A stretch of 64,000 nucleotides of DNA from Neoactinobaculum massilliense (GCF_900604955.1 NZ_UWPE01000002.1:1-64000); one strand, 5' to 3'; positions 37,529-46,722 are shown, numbered from the stretch's first letter. Made by a program: numbers and translations. The notes: a model not told the origin generated them from the sequence alone.

Positions 37529-39061
37529 ATGGCTACACAGCATCGCGATATTCCTGACAACGTCCGCAACCTACTGGTCATCATGACGGATCAGCACCGC
37601 GTGGACAGCATCGGCTGCCTGGGCAACGAGCACGCCCGCACCCCCAACCTCGATTGGATGGGAAACAACGGCTTCGCGTTCACGAACGCCTACACGCCGA
37701 CGGCGATCTGCACACCCGCACGATCATCCCTTATGACCGGGAAGTTCCCGTTCCGGCACAAGGTGGTGGCGAACGACGAGTGGAATATCGCCTATCGCAC
37801 CGCAATCCCGCTGGGCGCGTGGACCTACACCCAGGAGTTGCGGGATCACGGGTACAACGTGGGAATCGTCGGAAAGTGGCACTGCGGCCGCAACCTCCCC
37901 GACCAGTTTGGTGCCGACGATGACACGTTCTGGGGTGCCGAGAATCCGGTGCAGAATCCTACGTATACGGCCTGGCTCGAGGACAACCACCTACCGCCGG
38001 TGCGCGCACATGACTTCTATCGCGGCAAATTGCCGGGCGGCCGGCCGGGACACATTATTGCCGCACGGCTCAAGCAGCCCGAAGAGGCCACATTCGAGCG
38101 GTTCCTCGCCGATCGAGCAATCGAGCGCATGCGGCGCTACGCCAAGGAGTGGAGGAAGGACGGGAAACCGTTCAGCCTCGACCTTCACTTCTTTGGCCCC
38201 CACCTGCCCTACTTCCTTCCCGACGAGTGGTTCGATCTCATCGATCCGCATGAGGTCACCCTGCCGCCGTCGTTTGCCGACCCGCTCATTGGCAAGCCGC
38301 CGGTGCAGCAGAACTACGCCACCTACTGGTCAACGGCGGACTTCACGAATGAGCAGTGGAGAAAACTCATTGCCGTGTACTGGGGCTACGTGGCGATGAT
38401 CGATTTTGAGATTGGCCGGGTTCTTGACGCGGCTCGGGAGCTGGACATCCTCGATGACACCGCCACGTTCTTCTTCGCTGATCACGGCGAATTTACCGGG
38501 GCGCATCGGCTCAATGATAAGGGTCCAGCAATGTACGACGACATCTACCGGATCCCGTTCATCGCCCACATTCCCGGCGTGTCCACGGTGGGACGCTCAG
38601 ATGCCTTCGTGTCACTTAATGACTACACGGCCACCGCGCTGGACATCGCCGGGCTGGACACCTCGCTGGTGGAGGACGGGCGCTCCATTGTGGATCTCAC
38701 CCGCGGTAACAGTGTGCCCGGCTGGCGGCAGGACATCGTGTGCGAGTTCCACGGGCACCACTTCCCGCTTCAACAGCGCATGCTCCGCACCCGCGAGTAC
38801 AAGCTCATTATCAATCCGGAATCCGTCAACGAACTCTATGATTTACGGCGTGATCCGTATGAGATCACGAACGTCTACACCGTTCCCGCCTACGACGGCG
38901 TGCGGCGGAAGCTGGCGGAAAACCTCTACCGTCAGCTTCGTGAACGGGGCGATTCCTCGTTTGCAAAATGGATGGCGGCCATGACGGACTTCGATGTGCC
39001 GCTGGTGAATACCGCGCGTTCAGACTGGGATGCGGTGGAGAGCGGATCTGACGGGGACTAG
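37529..39061 (+). CDS. Cytosolic S1-type sulfatase
   Basis: The protein is 510 residues. The formylglycine signature is CTPARSSLMTG, with Cys61 as the residue converted to formylglycine. Metal ligands are expected in VIMTDQHR (Asp21 and neighbour) and in ADHGEFTGAH. The family removes sulfate esters from sugars. There is no signal peptide, unlike most glycan sulfatases of gut bacteria, so desulfation would occur after import. The anaerobic maturase encoded at 39091-40461 matches the need for Cys modification in the cytosol. The ATG at 37529 has GAGGAG five bases upstream. Substrate candidates are 6-sulfo-GlcNAc or 6-sulfo-Gal of mucin and keratan-like glycans. Confidence 0.9.
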   Translation: MATQHRDIPDNVRNLLVIMTDQHRVDSIGCLGNEHARTPNLDWMGNNGFAFTNAYTPTAICTPARSSLMTGKFPFRHKVVANDEWNIAYRTAIPLGAWTYTQELRDHGYNVGIVGKWHCGRNLPDQFGADDDTFWGAENPVQNPTYTAWLEDNHLPPVRAHDFYRGKLPGGRPGHIIAARLKQPEEATFERFLADRAIERMRRYAKEWRKDGKPFSLDLHFFGPHLPYFLPDEWFDLIDPHEVTLPPSFADPLIGKPPVQQNYATYWSTADFTNEQWRKLIAVYWGYVAMIDFEIGRVLDAARELDILDDTATFFFADHGEFTGAHRLNDKGPAMYDDIYRIPFIAHIPGVSTVGRSDAFVSLNDYTATALDIAGLDTSLVEDGRSIVDLTRGNSVPGWRQDIVCEFHGHHFPLQQRMLRTREYKLIINPESVNELYDLRRDPYEITNVYTVPAYDGVRRKLAENLYRQLRERGDSSFAKWMAAMTDFDVPLVNTARSDWDAVESGSDGD

Positions 39062-39090
39062 GGGACTAAGCGTTGGTTGGCCTCGGGCGT

Positions 39091-40461
39091 CTAGGCGGTT
39101 CCGGCCGCGTCACGCATAATGTCGGCCGCCGGACGGCCCGCCTGAAGTAAGGAAACGATGCGCCGGACAGATGGCGAAATGTGCGTGAAGAACGCCCGAT
39201 AGCCGGGGCAGAGGTAGTTGAGCGGGTGACGTTCTTCGGCGCCCGCAGCATCACTGCGCACAAACCGATCCTTCGGGCAGCCACCCTGGCAGGCCCACAG
39301 TACCGGGCATTCGCGGCACTGCCGAGGCAGTCGCGTGCGCTTGGCACGCCCAAAACGCCGCTGGGCAGCAGAATCAAGCACCTCCCGGAAGGACACCGTT
39401 TCCACGTTTCCACGCTCATAACCGGGCTCCACCCAGTGATCGCAGGCGTAGATGGCGCCGTCGGGCAGCGTGGCGAGGGCCGCCCCGCACACCGGCGAAT
39501 GGACGCACAGTGAGTAGCGCCCCACCGCGTTGCCCACGGCCACATCGAAGTGCTGAACGAAAACCTCTCCGACATCGCGGGTAACCCACTCGTCGAACAC
39601 CGCGGACAGGAACCGCCCCCACGCCTCGGGCGAGACACTCCGCGACGTCACCGCGTCGCCGTTTTGCCGATAGAGCGGCCTCTCCAAGCCGGTGGTGTGC
39701 CAGCCGTTTTCCGCGATTGCAACCTCCGCCTCCGTCACGCGCTCAACGATCGGTATGAACTGGATGAAGCGGGCTCCCAGTTCATCGCGGAAGTACCGAT
39801 ACACCTCGAGTGGATGATCCGCATTTGCGGCGTGAACAGTGCAGAGGATATTCGTATCCACACCGTACTTCTGAAGAATCTTCCACCCGCGCAGCACCAT
39901 GGCGTGTGTACCACGCCCCGCTTTGTTCACCCGGTAAGCATCGTGGTACCGCGCCGGGCCATCCATAGAAAGCCCCACCAGCACATGATGCTTGGCAAGA
40001 AATTCGCCCCACTCATCCGTGAGAAGCGTGCCGTTCGTCTGGATAGAGTGGTAAACCGTCTGACCCGGGCGCTTGAGCTGCTCGGCGAGCTTAATGGCGT
40101 GGCGGAAAAATGGGAGTCCGCGAAGCATCGGCTCACCGCCCTGCCACTCGACGGTGACGGCTCCGTCAGGCTGCGCGTCAAGAAAGTTTGTGAGGAACCA
40201 GGTCAGCATGCTTTCGCTCATCCGCTGACGTGCATGATCGTACAGATGCTCTTTCGAGAGGAAAAAGCAGTAGGTGCAATCCAAATTGCACGCGGCACCC
40301 ATCGGCTTAGCAAGGGCGGAGAACGGGCGCCGCGGGTAGCGAATGCCCCTGCGAAGAGCACGCGAGAATGCCTCGTCCGATACGGATGGCGAGACGCCCA
40401 GCCCGCGAACTACCGCGGACGGTTGCGATGGTCCCGCTTCAGGAAGCAGTTTTCGCGTCAC
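39091..40461 (-). CDS. Anaerobic sulfatase-maturating radical SAM enzyme
   Basis: This 456-residue radical SAM protein has the CxxxCxxC cluster motif CNLDCTYC near residue 76 and, near the C-terminus, SPASM-type cysteines (CxxC in CRECP, ACQGGCPKDRF, LCPGY) that hold two auxiliary Fe-S clusters. WQGGEPMLRG is typical of the anSME family. These enzymes oxidise the Cys or Ser of a sulfatase to formylglycine without oxygen, and the adjacent sulfatase is the obvious client. The GTG at 40461 is chosen because AAGGGG lies five bases upstream; an ATG at 40521 has none. It is the last gene of the nanK-nanE-nagB-gntR cluster and converges with the sulfatase gene, 29 bp away. Confidence 0.9.
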   Translation of the reverse strand: MTRKLLPEAGPSQPSAVVRGLGVSPSVSDEAFSRALRRGIRYPRRPFSALAKPMGAACNLDCTYCFFLSKEHLYDHARQRMSESMLTWFLTNFLDAQPDGAVTVEWQGGEPMLRGLPFFRHAIKLAEQLKRPGQTVYHSIQTNGTLLTDEWGEFLAKHHVLVGLSMDGPARYHDAYRVNKAGRGTHAMVLRGWKILQKYGVDTNILCTVHAANADHPLEVYRYFRDELGARFIQFIPIVERVTEAEVAIAENGWHTTGLERPLYRQNGDAVTSRSVSPEAWGRFLSAVFDEWVTRDVGEVFVQHFDVAVGNAVGRYSLCVHSPVCGAALATLPDGAIYACDHWVEPGYERGNVETVSFREVLDSAAQRRFGRAKRTRLPRQCRECPVLWACQGGCPKDRFVRSDAAGAEERHPLNYLCPGYRAFFTHISPSVRRIVSLLQAGRPAADIMRDAAGTA

Positions 40462-40632
40462 ATCCACCCCTTGTGTACCGAGCGTTACGCGGCTCGCCCA
40501 CGAGAACCACGCATCCGACATTGCGCTGCACTACCGGTACGTGGAAAGCCCGGAGGCGAACGCCACCGTCACGCGGAACGTCATCGTTACGCGGTGCGCG
40601 ACGACGTCGTGGTCCGCTAGTAAGCGCCGACG

Positions 40633-41379
40633 CTAGCTGGCGGCCGACTCCGCGCCGGACTGCGGGGCGCTGACACTTGCCGGTTGCGGCGTCTCCTCAA
40701 TACGGCGCAGCAGCGGCTGATAGTGGGCAATAACGGCGGCCCGGTAGGCGGCCACGTCCCCAGCCTCCGCGGCGGCGAGCATGTCCCCGTGAGCGCGGAT
40801 CGTGTCATCAATATCCTGCGGCACGCTTTCGCGCAGGGACTTCGAGGCCGCCATGTGGATTTCCCAGAACGCGCCCGTGAGGTCGGGAAGCAGCCGGTTG
40901 TCTGCCACGGACTGCTGCATGAGTACGTGGAAGCTCTTATCCTCCGGCATGAAGTCCTGGCCCTGCAGCCCCTTCTCCATCATGGCGTTAACGATGGTAT
41001 GGAGTTCATCGTTGTAGCGGCCATGCATATTCTCCACCACGGCCTGCGCCTGCCCCAGATCAAGTGCGCGGCGCACCTGCACCACGTCCGTAAGGCACGC
41101 CAGCTCCCCGCGATGATCCAACTGGAACCGGAAAAGCACGGAGTTCACCAGCGGCGCCAGTGAAATCTCCCCCACGAAGATGCCCCGGCCATGCTCCACA
41201 TGCACCATGTCCAGGGCGCCCAGCTGACTGATAGCCTCGCGCACGCTGCTACGGCTAACTTCCAGCTCCTGGCACAGCGTTGCCTCAGACGGCATAGCGT
41301 CACCCGGCGCCAGCTGGTTTTCCACTATGTACTGTTTGATGCGCTCACGCACCATTGCAGCCGTGTTCATACGAGACAT
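40633..41379 (-). CDS. GntR-family (FadR/FCD) transcriptional regulator
   Basis: The product is 248 residues. An N-terminal winged helix-turn-helix (MPSEATLCQELEVSRSSVREAISQL, then VHVEHGRGIFV) is followed by an all-helical FCD ligand domain. Its position between nagB and anSME suggests it senses an intermediate such as GlcN-6-P, ManNAc-6-P or a uronate-like ligand and controls the glycan genes. Candidate operators share TTGTCAGA upstream of nagA and nanK. ATG 41379 is chosen as the first of two close ATGs before the helix-turn-helix; the longer frame from 41466 has no signal. Confidence 0.88.
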   Translation of the reverse strand: MSRMNTAAMVRERIKQYIVENQLAPGDAMPSEATLCQELEVSRSSVREAISQLGALDMVHVEHGRGIFVGEISLAPLVNSVLFRFQLDHRGELACLTDVVQVRRALDLGQAQAVVENMHGRYNDELHTIVNAMMEKGLQGQDFMPEDKSFHVLMQQSVADNRLLPDLTGAFWEIHMAASKSLRESVPQDIDDTIRAHGDMLAAAEAGDVAAYRAAVIAHYQPLLRRIEETPQPASVSAPQSGAESAAS

Positions 41380-41524
41380 GCGCTCGAACCTTTCACTCTT
41401 CGCCGGCCGTGGAGCACCTGTCCGGTTACGCGCTAGCACACTCCACCCACGGGCATACTCGCGCATTTTATCATGACGAACGCAGCCGTCCCCGGGAAAC
41501 CGGCGGGAAAGGTTATACCGTCCC

Positions 41525-41561
41525 GTAGCGGCGTCGTACCGCCGCTGTACGACGCCGCTAC
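41525..41561. terminator. Perfect hairpin made of GGCGTCGT arms after nagB
   Basis: GTAGCGGCGTCGTAC (41525-41539) pairs perfectly with GTACGACGCCGCTAC (41547-41561) across a seven-base loop, three bases beyond the nagB stop. It lacks a T-tract and lies between nagB and the GntR gene. Confidence 0.8.
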
Positions 41562-41564
41562 GCG

Positions 41565-42332
41565 CTAGTCCAGGTCCCAGCGCGCGCGGTAGAGGTCCAC
41601 GAGCTCCAGCTTGGAGGCCGCGGCCTCATCTACGAGTACGGTAACGCTCGGATGAGCCTGCAGAATGGTTGCCGGCCAGCGGGAGGAAATAGCACCCTCC
41701 ACCAGCTGCTTGACAGCCTCCGCCTTGTTTTCTCCAAAGGCGAGCAGCAGCAGCTGACGCGCCTCCATGATGGTGCCAATGCCCTGAGTGAGGCAGGCCC
41801 TGGGCACCTTGGCCTCGTTGTCGTCGAAGAAGCGGGCGTTATCGCGGATGGTTTGCGGTGCCAGCGCGTCCCGATGGGTGCGGGATGCCAGGGAGATACC
41901 GGGCTCGTTGAAGCCCACGTGGCCGTCCGCGCCAATGCCGAGGATCTGGAGATCAACGCCACCGGCGTCCTTGATGGACTGGTCATACTCAGCTGCAGCC
42001 GCATCGGGATCTGCCGCCTGGCCATTAGGCGTGTGGAGGTTTTCTTCGGTGAGGCCGGTGAAGCCCACCAGCTGGCGGCGCAGCACGTTGCGGTAGGCCT
42101 CGGGGTGATCCGGGTCAATACCCACGTACTCGTCAAGTGCAAACGCCTTGGAATCCGCCAGGGTGAAGCGGCCTTCCTTGTAGGCGGCACGCAGGTAGGC
42201 ATACAGCCCGTCCGGCGTGGAGCCCGTGGCTACACCAAGCGTGGCGCCCGGCTTCTTCTCCAGCAGGCTAATGATCTGCTCGGCACCTACGCGGGATGCC
42301 TCCTCCGATGTTTCGAAAATACCAACCTTCAT
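41565..42332 (-). CDS. nagB: Glucosamine-6-phosphate deaminase
   Basis: This 255-residue cytosolic enzyme converts GlcN-6-phosphate to fructose-6-phosphate and ammonia. Signatures include GVATGSTPDGLY, LDEYVGIDPDHPEAY (Asp and Glu positions of the active site) and LGIGADGHVGFNEPG with the catalytic His. It is the last step for GlcNAc and ManNAc phosphates made by NagA and NanE. Start ATG has AAAGGA upstream. The transcript ends at a perfect hairpin. Confidence 0.95.
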   Translation of the reverse strand: MKVGIFETSEEASRVGAEQIISLLEKKPGATLGVATGSTPDGLYAYLRAAYKEGRFTLADSKAFALDEYVGIDPDHPEAYRNVLRRQLVGFTGLTEENLHTPNGQAADPDAAAAEYDQSIKDAGGVDLQILGIGADGHVGFNEPGISLASRTHRDALAPQTIRDNARFFDDNEAKVPRACLTQGIGTIMEARQLLLLAFGENKAEAVKQLVEGAISSRWPATILQAHPSVTVLVDEAAASKLELVDLYRARWDLD

Positions 42333-42438
42333 GATGTTCCTTTCCTAGGGGCGCCTCCCGCGCCCATTGCTCGACGCCGCGGCCCTAGCCCGGCGCCCCA
42401 TGCCGCTCCGCATTGCCTGCGTGCGGCGTATGTGCGCG

Positions 42439-43107
42439 CTATAGCGCGTTAACGAACCAGCTGGTGACGGACGTGGGGTGAGTGATGGCGGTACCCACAA
42501 CGGCCGCCCAGGCACCCAGTTCCATCACGTGGTGCAGTTGCTCGGGCGTGTGGATACGCCCCTCGCACAGTACGGGCATATCCCCGTGAGCCTTGACCAC
42601 GGCTTCGAGAAGCTCGAAGTCCGGGCCTTCCGTCTTTTCGCGTTCCCCGGTGTATCCGGCCAGCGTGGTGGAGACAATGTCGCAGCCGGCAGCGGCGGCG
42701 CGGTCCGCATCAGCTTCCGAACCGCAATCGGCCATGACCAGCGTGCCGTCCTCCTTGAGGGCCGCTACCGTTTCCGCGAAGGTGCGGCCGTCCGGGCGGG
42801 GCCGATCCGTGGCGTCCAATGCCACGATATCCGCACCGGCCATGGCGCAGGCGCGCGCGTGGTGCAGGGTGGGGGTGATGTAAACGCCCTCATCCCCTTC
42901 CTTCCAGATGCCGATGACAGGCACCTTGACGCGGCCCTTAATGGCCGCGATGTCCGAAAGTCCCTGACACCGAATACCTACGGCACCGCCGATTTCAGCG
43001 GCGCGAGCCATCTGCGCCATGGTTTCCGGATGCCGAAGCGGCTCACCCGGGTACGCCTGTGCGGATACCACTAGCCCACCCTTGAGGGCGAGAATTCGAG
43101 GATCCAT
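42439..43107 (-). CDS. nanE: N-acetylmannosamine-6-phosphate 2-epimerase
   Basis: This TIM-barrel enzyme of 222 residues epimerises ManNAc-6-phosphate to GlcNAc-6-phosphate. Features are LKGGLVVSAQAYPGEPL, GIRCQGLSDI, VIGIWKEGD, ALDATDRPRPDG (the catalytic Lys/Asp area) and the phosphate-binding C-terminal segment VVGTAITHPTSVTSWF. It overlaps functionally with NanK upstream, whose stop lies two bases before the start. Start ATG has AAAGGA upstream. No N-acetylneuraminate lyase (nanA) is in the window, so the ManNAc source is not shown. Confidence 0.95.
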   Translation of the reverse strand: MDPRILALKGGLVVSAQAYPGEPLRHPETMAQMARAAEIGGAVGIRCQGLSDIAAIKGRVKVPVIGIWKEGDEGVYITPTLHHARACAMAGADIVALDATDRPRPDGRTFAETVAALKEDGTLVMADCGSEADADRAAAAGCDIVSTTLAGYTGEREKTEGPDFELLEAVVKAHGDMPVLCEGRIHTPEQLHHVMELGAWAAVVGTAITHPTSVTSWFVNAL

Positions 43108-43109
43108 TG

Positions 43110-44084
43110 CTAATTCCTTTCGTTGAGATAGCTACTGAGCCCCACCGCGGCACCTAGTAGAGGGGCATCGTCCCCCAGCGCTGCTGTCAGAAGCGGCGTC
43201 TCCCGCGCCGGATCCATGAGCTCCCGCGCGAATCCGCTGCGTACACCGTCCCACCACACGGGGCCGGCCTTGGCTACGGACCCGGACACCAGCACAGCCT
43301 CCGGGTCAAATGCGTTGGTGAGCCCACCCAGGATTTCCCCGAGAGCGGCCCCGGCGTCCGCCAGGGTGGTACGCGCCACCGCGTTGCCCATGGCCGCAAG
43401 TTGGGCCACCTCTGCTGCCCCCGGCACCCGCACGCCACCCGCACGAACGCCATATAGCGCGGCGATCCCATAGCCGGAAGCAACCGCCTCCAGATGCCCT
43501 GTTCGCCCGCAGGAGCACATGAACCCGTTGGCAAGTTCGTGGTGCATGTGGCCAAAGTTGCCGGCGAGTCCGCGGGGGCCCGGAAGTACGCGATGATTCA
43601 TCACCACGGCGCCACCGATGCCGGTGCCAACGGCCACCATGAGTGCGCAGGAGAAGGGCGCCCCGGCGCCGAGTGTCACCTCTCCCAGCGCATGCGCCTG
43701 CACATCGTTGAGGATGTAGGCCGGCACACCGAGCGCGTCCTGCAGCGCCCCGCGAATATCCGTGCCCGCCCACCCGGGGAGTGTGTCCGTGGCGGAGGTG
43801 ACCACGCCGCGGGAGGTATCAATCACACCCGCCGCGGATACGCCAACACCAACTACCTGCGCGCCATCCGCCCGCGCTTCCGCATATCGCGCGCCGGCCT
43901 CAGCCACGAGAGCGGCGAGCGTGGCCGGGCCACCCTCCAGAGCGGGCGTAGGCACCGAGCTTTGCCGCGTGATGGTCCACGTGCCGTCCGCGTGCTGCAT
44001 CGCCAGACCGGAGGCGATCTTTGTGCCACCGATGTCCAGCGTTATCACCGTATGCGCCGGTTGCGCCTGTACCTCCGCGGTCAT
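43110..44084 (-). CDS. nanK: ROK-family kinase, probably N-acetylmannosamine kinase
   Basis: This 324-residue sugar kinase of the ROK family starts with the ATP loop LDIGGTKIASG. The ROK zinc-site region reads CSCGRTGHLEA, so the usual third Cys is His. Its position directly before nanE makes ManNAc phosphorylation the best guess, but glucokinase or GlcNAc kinase activity is possible. ATG 44084 is chosen (GAGGG five bases upstream) over 44111. It is the first gene of the nanK-nanE-nagB-gntR-anSME series. Confidence 0.8.
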   Translation of the reverse strand: MTAEVQAQPAHTVITLDIGGTKIASGLAMQHADGTWTITRQSSVPTPALEGGPATLAALVAEAGARYAEARADGAQVVGVGVSAAGVIDTSRGVVTSATDTLPGWAGTDIRGALQDALGVPAYILNDVQAHALGEVTLGAGAPFSCALMVAVGTGIGGAVVMNHRVLPGPRGLAGNFGHMHHELANGFMCSCGRTGHLEAVASGYGIAALYGVRAGGVRVPGAAEVAQLAAMGNAVARTTLADAGAALGEILGGLTNAFDPEAVLVSGSVAKAGPVWWDGVRSGFARELMDPARETPLLTAALGDDAPLLGAAVGLSSYLNERN

Positions 44085-44147
44085 TTGGCCCTCGCAGGGG
44101 GATCCGTACATTCGGGCGCCTTGCCCATATCACGCACCCCAACTCCA

Positions 44148-44163
44148 TTGTCAGATGTCTGTC
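44148..44163. promoter_or_regulatory. Candidate operator upstream of nanK
   Basis: TTGTCAGATGTCTGTC carries CAGA/TCTG arms and is flanked by CATTG and CAATG, forming a wider imperfect palindrome. It resembles the site upstream of nagA. It lies about 65 bp upstream of the nanK start. Confidence 0.4.
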
Positions 44164-44181
44164 ATCAATGAGCGTACCACG

Positions 44182-44868
44182 CTACCCAACCACCCATATC
44201 ACCCCAAGGGCCATCAGACCACCGAGGAGTACGGGAAGCCAGAACTGCATCTGCTGCGCCCAGCCGCGCCTATCCATAGCTCCCACCCGAATGGGCAGGA
44301 CGGATGGATTGTTCGCCATAGCCTTCGGATGAGCCCGCAGGTGCTCAATGAGATCAAGCTGCTCCTGGCTGATTCGGGGCACGTTCTCAATCTCACCAAA
44401 CCCCTTCTCGGATTGCTGCAGCGCATAGAGCGAACCAACCGGCGGATCCTTCGGACGGACCCGATCCACCCCTTTGAGTGCAATGACCGTGCGGAAATCC
44501 CCGCTACCGTCCAGCGGCCTGGCCACCACCGGCACCAGGAGTGAGGGGCTCCGCCGCGGTCCCGTCAGCCGCGGCCCGACCGGCTCATCGGTGCCGAGCG
44601 TGCGCACCACCACCGGCACCGGATCTGCCTGCCGGCGCGGCCGCACACTCCACGGCACCAGGCACGCGGCCAGCAGAATGAGACACACCACCAACGCCAA
44701 CGGCAAATGCGCACCGCGCTGCATGGAGAGCACCGCCACAAGCACACCAAATAGAATGCCGACGCCCGCCCCGGCGCCGACCCGGCGTGCCACGTCAATC
44801 GGCCGCGTGGCCGGTACGCCCGCCTCCTTGCGAATCTCTGCTACCACACGGGTTTTGGGTGCTCTCAT
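44182..44868 (-). CDS. Membrane protein of unknown function
   Basis: A 228-residue protein with two hydrophobic segments near residues 32-48 and 55-70 and one at the C-terminus (about 208-226), which leaves a soluble loop of about 130 residues between them. The loop contains no motif I recognise. The ATG has GGGAGGAT upstream. It lies alone between nanK and the monooxygenase gene. No function is proposed. Confidence 0.7.
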   Translation of the reverse strand: MRAPKTRVVAEIRKEAGVPATRPIDVARRVGAGAGVGILFGVLVAVLSMQRGAHLPLALVVCLILLAACLVPWSVRPRRQADPVPVVVRTLGTDEPVGPRLTGPRRSPSLLVPVVARPLDGSGDFRTVIALKGVDRVRPKDPPVGSLYALQQSEKGFGEIENVPRISQEQLDLIEHLRAHPKAMANNPSVLPIRVGAMDRRGWAQQMQFWLPVLLGGLMALGVIWVVG

Positions 44869-44918
44869 CTCATCCTCCCTATCCCCCTTACCCTAGCGGC
44901 CACCGCCGACAAAGCGCC

Positions 44919-46061
44919 CTACAGGTCGAGCCGGTGCACCAGTTCCGCCCCCACTTTTCGCGACGCCCACCGCGCCCCGAGCGTGGACGCGCTCGGCCCG
45001 TACCCCACCATGAAGAGACGTGGGTGGCCGGCTACATGCTGGCCACGCATGGTGACCCCGCCACCGTGGTTACGAATGTGAAGTGGCGTCAAATGGCGGA
45101 AATCGGGGCGAAAACCGGTGGCCCATACAATCACCGTGTAATCGCGCTCGGTGCCGTCGGCCCAGCGCGCACCGCGCGGGGTGAGGGCAGTAAACATGGG
45201 CATGCGGTTGAGCAGGCCGCGAGAACGCATCTCGCGAATCCGTGGCGTAACGGGAAGGCCGGTATTCGCAACCACGGGCTTGACCGGGCGGCCCGCCTCG
45301 ACGTCGGCCCGGACACGAGCCTCCACATCGTGTCCCCATTCCCGCGTCAACGTGCGGCTGCCGCGGGTGGAAGCGCGTTCCTGCCAGCGCGGGGGCGTAC
45401 GTGTCACCCAATCGGTATGGGCCGCCACCCCGTCCAGGTCCGAGAGGTGATCCAGCGCAGAAATTCCGCCGCCAACCACCAGCACGCGTTCCCCGCGATA
45501 GCGTTCCACGGCCCCGAATTCACGCGAATGCACCTGCCGCCCCGCAAAATGCCCCGGGTAGGACGGAATGAACGGTGCGTTCCAGGTGCCCGTGCAGTTG
45601 ATCACCACGCGCGCCCGCAGGGTTCCGTTCCTGGTGGCCAGCACAAAATCCGACGACGCCGGATCGCCCGGCCCCGCCGTGCCGCCGTCATCATCGCTCG
45701 GAGCATAGGCAACACTGGTGACGGTAACCGGGCGCAGGATCGGTAGGCGGAATACACGTTCAAATTCTGCGAAGTATCGCGGTACATAGACGGAGGATCG
45801 CTCCGTGTTTGTGGCCGGCGGTGCGGCAAGCCCGGGAAGCGCGGCAATACCGTTCACCGTGGCCATGGTGAGCGAGGGCCAGCGATGTTGCCAGGCACCA
45901 CCCGGTGCCGGGTTCGCGTCCAGCACCACGAATATGGCGCCACTCTCACCGGCATCCGGCCCAATCGCGGGTATAAATCCGCGCCGCAGCAGTTCATGTG
46001 CCATAGCCAAACCCGACTGGCCGGCGCCGATCACAGCAATATCCACTCGCTCCGGATTCAT
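44919..46061 (-). CDS. FAD/NAD(P)-binding flavin monooxygenase-like protein
   Basis: The product is 380 residues with an N-terminal FAD motif GAGQSG and a second dinucleotide motif VVGGGISA (about residue 200). CTGTWNAPFIPSYPGHF resembles the motif of flavin-containing and Baeyer-Villiger monooxygenases; VIVWATGFRPDFRHL is the family ATG motif. The likely reaction is NADPH-dependent oxidation of a small organic or sulfur compound, or a thioredoxin-reductase-like step. Substrate is unknown. The ATG has TAGACT six bases upstream, which points to a leaderless transcript. Confidence 0.85.
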   Translation of the reverse strand: MNPERVDIAVIGAGQSGLAMAHELLRRGFIPAIGPDAGESGAIFVVLDANPAPGGAWQHRWPSLTMATVNGIAALPGLAAPPATNTERSSVYVPRYFAEFERVFRLPILRPVTVTSVAYAPSDDDGGTAGPGDPASSDFVLATRNGTLRARVVINCTGTWNAPFIPSYPGHFAGRQVHSREFGAVERYRGERVLVVGGGISALDHLSDLDGVAAHTDWVTRTPPRWQERASTRGSRTLTREWGHDVEARVRADVEAGRPVKPVVANTGLPVTPRIREMRSRGLLNRMPMFTALTPRGARWADGTERDYTVIVWATGFRPDFRHLTPLHIRNHGGGVTMRGQHVAGHPRLFMVGYGPSASTLGARWASRKVGAELVHRLDL

Positions 46062-46186
46062 GCGTCTAGTCTAAGGTCCCACAGTCTCGGACTCACGACG
46101 GCGCCGTACGGACGGACTATCACCACGAGCGTCGGCGGATAGCCGCCACGGCGCGGCCCATCGTTGCTCCCGCATAGACTGCCGGC

Positions 46187-46630
46187 GTGAACATCGAGGA
46201 AGTGGAGATTCTGGCGCGCGGCATCATGGACCGCTTCGGCCTGCTCGACTGGGACTTTGCCTTTGATGGTGCCAAGCGCCGCGCCGGCCTCACAGATTTT
46301 CGGCGGCGCCGCATTTCACTATCCCGTCCGCTCATGCAGCAAGCCTCGGATGCGATGATCCGGGACACCATTCTCCACGAGGTGGCTCATGCACTGGTGG
46401 GGCCCACGCACGGGCACGATACCGAATGGAAAAAGGTGGCCACAGCGCTGGGGGCCACGCCCCGCTCCCGGGTGGGAAGTGCACCCGTACTAGATCCGAA
46501 ATGGCGCGGCATCTGCCCGCGCGGACATGTTATTTATCGGTATCGCCGCAGCAGGGAGGAGGTATCCTGCGCCCGCTGTTCACCGCATTTCGATGCCCGA
46601 TTTACCTTCCGCTGGGAACAACTGCGCTAG
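46187..46630 (+). CDS. SprT-like metallopeptidase-domain protein
   Basis: This 147-residue protein has the zinc-metallopeptidase motif HEVAHALVG (HExxH) with a downstream H in THGHDTEW, then a C-terminal zinc-ribbon (CPRGH and CARC). SprT/SPRTN-like proteins include proteases that remove DNA-protein crosslinks, though bacterial members are uncharacterised. The GTG start has TAGACT six bases upstream, again leaderless. It is divergent from the monooxygenase gene. Confidence 0.85.
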   Translation: MNIEEVEILARGIMDRFGLLDWDFAFDGAKRRAGLTDFRRRRISLSRPLMQQASDAMIRDTILHEVAHALVGPTHGHDTEWKKVATALGATPRSRVGSAPVLDPKWRGICPRGHVIYRYRRSREEVSCARCSPHFDARFTFRWEQLR

Positions 46631-46722
46631 CGGAGACCCATCGCACCACGGCGGCGTCGTCCCGGACAGTACCGGACAGCTACGTTGGCCTCCTACGGGT
46701 ACCGGGACAGTGAGACGCGCGT

